From an uncultured Gammaproteobacteria bacterium (GTDB lineage: Bacteria > Pseudomonadota > Gammaproteobacteria > Steroidobacterales > XN24), in the NCBI GenBank assembly GCA_947259915.1, contig CAMYOC010000048.1, forward strand, positions 1 to 64,000: 64,000 bases of DNA. Direction: 5' to 3'. Made by a program: the position numbers and the translations under genes. The notes beneath the pieces were generated by a model. It searched no databases, had not been told where the DNA came from, and was given only the letters and a program-made list of their open reading frames with translations. Position 1 is the first letter of the stretch. Each line of letters opens with the position of its first letter. This document shows positions 63,891-64,000 of the stretch, piece after piece.

Positions 63891-64000
63891 ATGAATATCT
63901 ATGTCGGCAATCTGCCATACAGCACCACGGATGCAGACCTCCAGGCCCTGTTCCAGGAATTCGGTTCGGTCGAGTCCGCCAAAGTAATCATTGACCGCGA
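63891..64000 (+). CDS. RRM-domain RNA-binding protein (partial)
   Basis: The first 36 residues are visible: MNIYVGNLPYSTTDADLQAL, then FQEFGSVESAKVI, an RNA-recognition motif with RNP2 (IYVGNL). The gene runs off the window. Proteins of this type are short single-RRM cold-shock or RNA-chaperone-like proteins in many gammaproteobacteria; their targets are unknown. Confidence 0.9.
   Translation, partial: MNIYVGNLPYSTTDADLQALFQEFGSVESAKVIIDR

Noticed and set aside
63652-63894. 80-residue open frame before the RRM gene
   Set aside because: No convincing ribosome binding site, basic shadow-like composition, and it overlaps a hairpin and the RRM start.

Overview
The window looks like ordinary chromosome from a free-living, GC-rich gammaproteobacterium. 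The gene content and order fit this: ftsY-ftsE-ftsX-rpoH, rpmB-rpmG beside radC/coaBC/dut, rsmD-coaD-YfhL ferredoxin, thiS-thiG-trmB, and a sigma-E-like promoter in front of rpoH. I see no phage, integron, complete insertion sequence or CRISPR array. The only repeat-like element is a 46-bp perfect palindrome downstream of glgX. Genus cannot be read from this sequence; an environmental or marine lineage is a guess from the surface cytochromes and anchored PKD proteins.

Layout. 0-10 kb: end of an unknown gene; a large secreted 'choice-of-anchor' protein with PKD-like domains and a GlyGly-CTERM-like tail; a DUF3422 membrane protein; an exported GH13 amylase coupled to cytosolic glgX; and a two-protein YeeE/YedE sulfur transporter. 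10-18 kb: tRNA-Gly(CCC), a small lipoprotein, a membrane-fused spermidine-synthase-like protein, a previously uncalled 31-residue membrane peptide, an OmpR-type two-component system, Dps and a radical SAM protein. 18-28 kb: a region rich in extracytoplasmic redox and surface proteins. It holds a secreted c-type cytochrome with four PKD domains, calcium-type Asp-rich repeats and a GlyGly-CTERM-like anchor; a GNAT and a PPK2 kinase; an octaheme lipoprotein; and a DUF1302/DUF1329 pair. 28-43.6 kb: compact housekeeping (thiazole synthesis, TrmB, MarC, Rieske, AmpG, exonuclease III, PyrE, Dut, CoaBC, RadC, ribosomal proteins, desaturase, MutM, Ggt, ferredoxin, CoaD, RsmD), with many gene ends abutting or overlapping.

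43.6-50 kb: a VolA/Pla-1-like lipoprotein esterase, then ftsYEX and rpoH. 50-52.8 kb: a minus-strand operon of porin, flavinylated FMN-binding protein and PepSY-type membrane protein, behind a promoter whose -35 is covered by a Fur-box-like sequence. This reads as an iron-responsive electron-transfer module. 52.8-60.6 kb: Mpo1-like protein, ACT-domain malic enzyme, histone-deacetylase-like hydrolase, and divergently an acyl-CoA dehydrogenase translationally coupled to a fused alpha/beta 2-oxoacid dehydrogenase E1, then a MATE exporter. 60.6-64 kb: tautomerase, SlyD with a structured leader, MAPEG protein, NTF2-like protein, membrane protein, MOSC protein, and the start of an RRM RNA-binding protein preceded by a strong hairpin.

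The best candidates for under-described biology are the PKD/cytochrome/calcium-repeat protein with its leader, the Fur-linked porin-flavoprotein-PepSY operon, the 31-residue peptide beside the two-component system, and the slyD leader. All functional statements are from reading motifs by eye; no database search was run.
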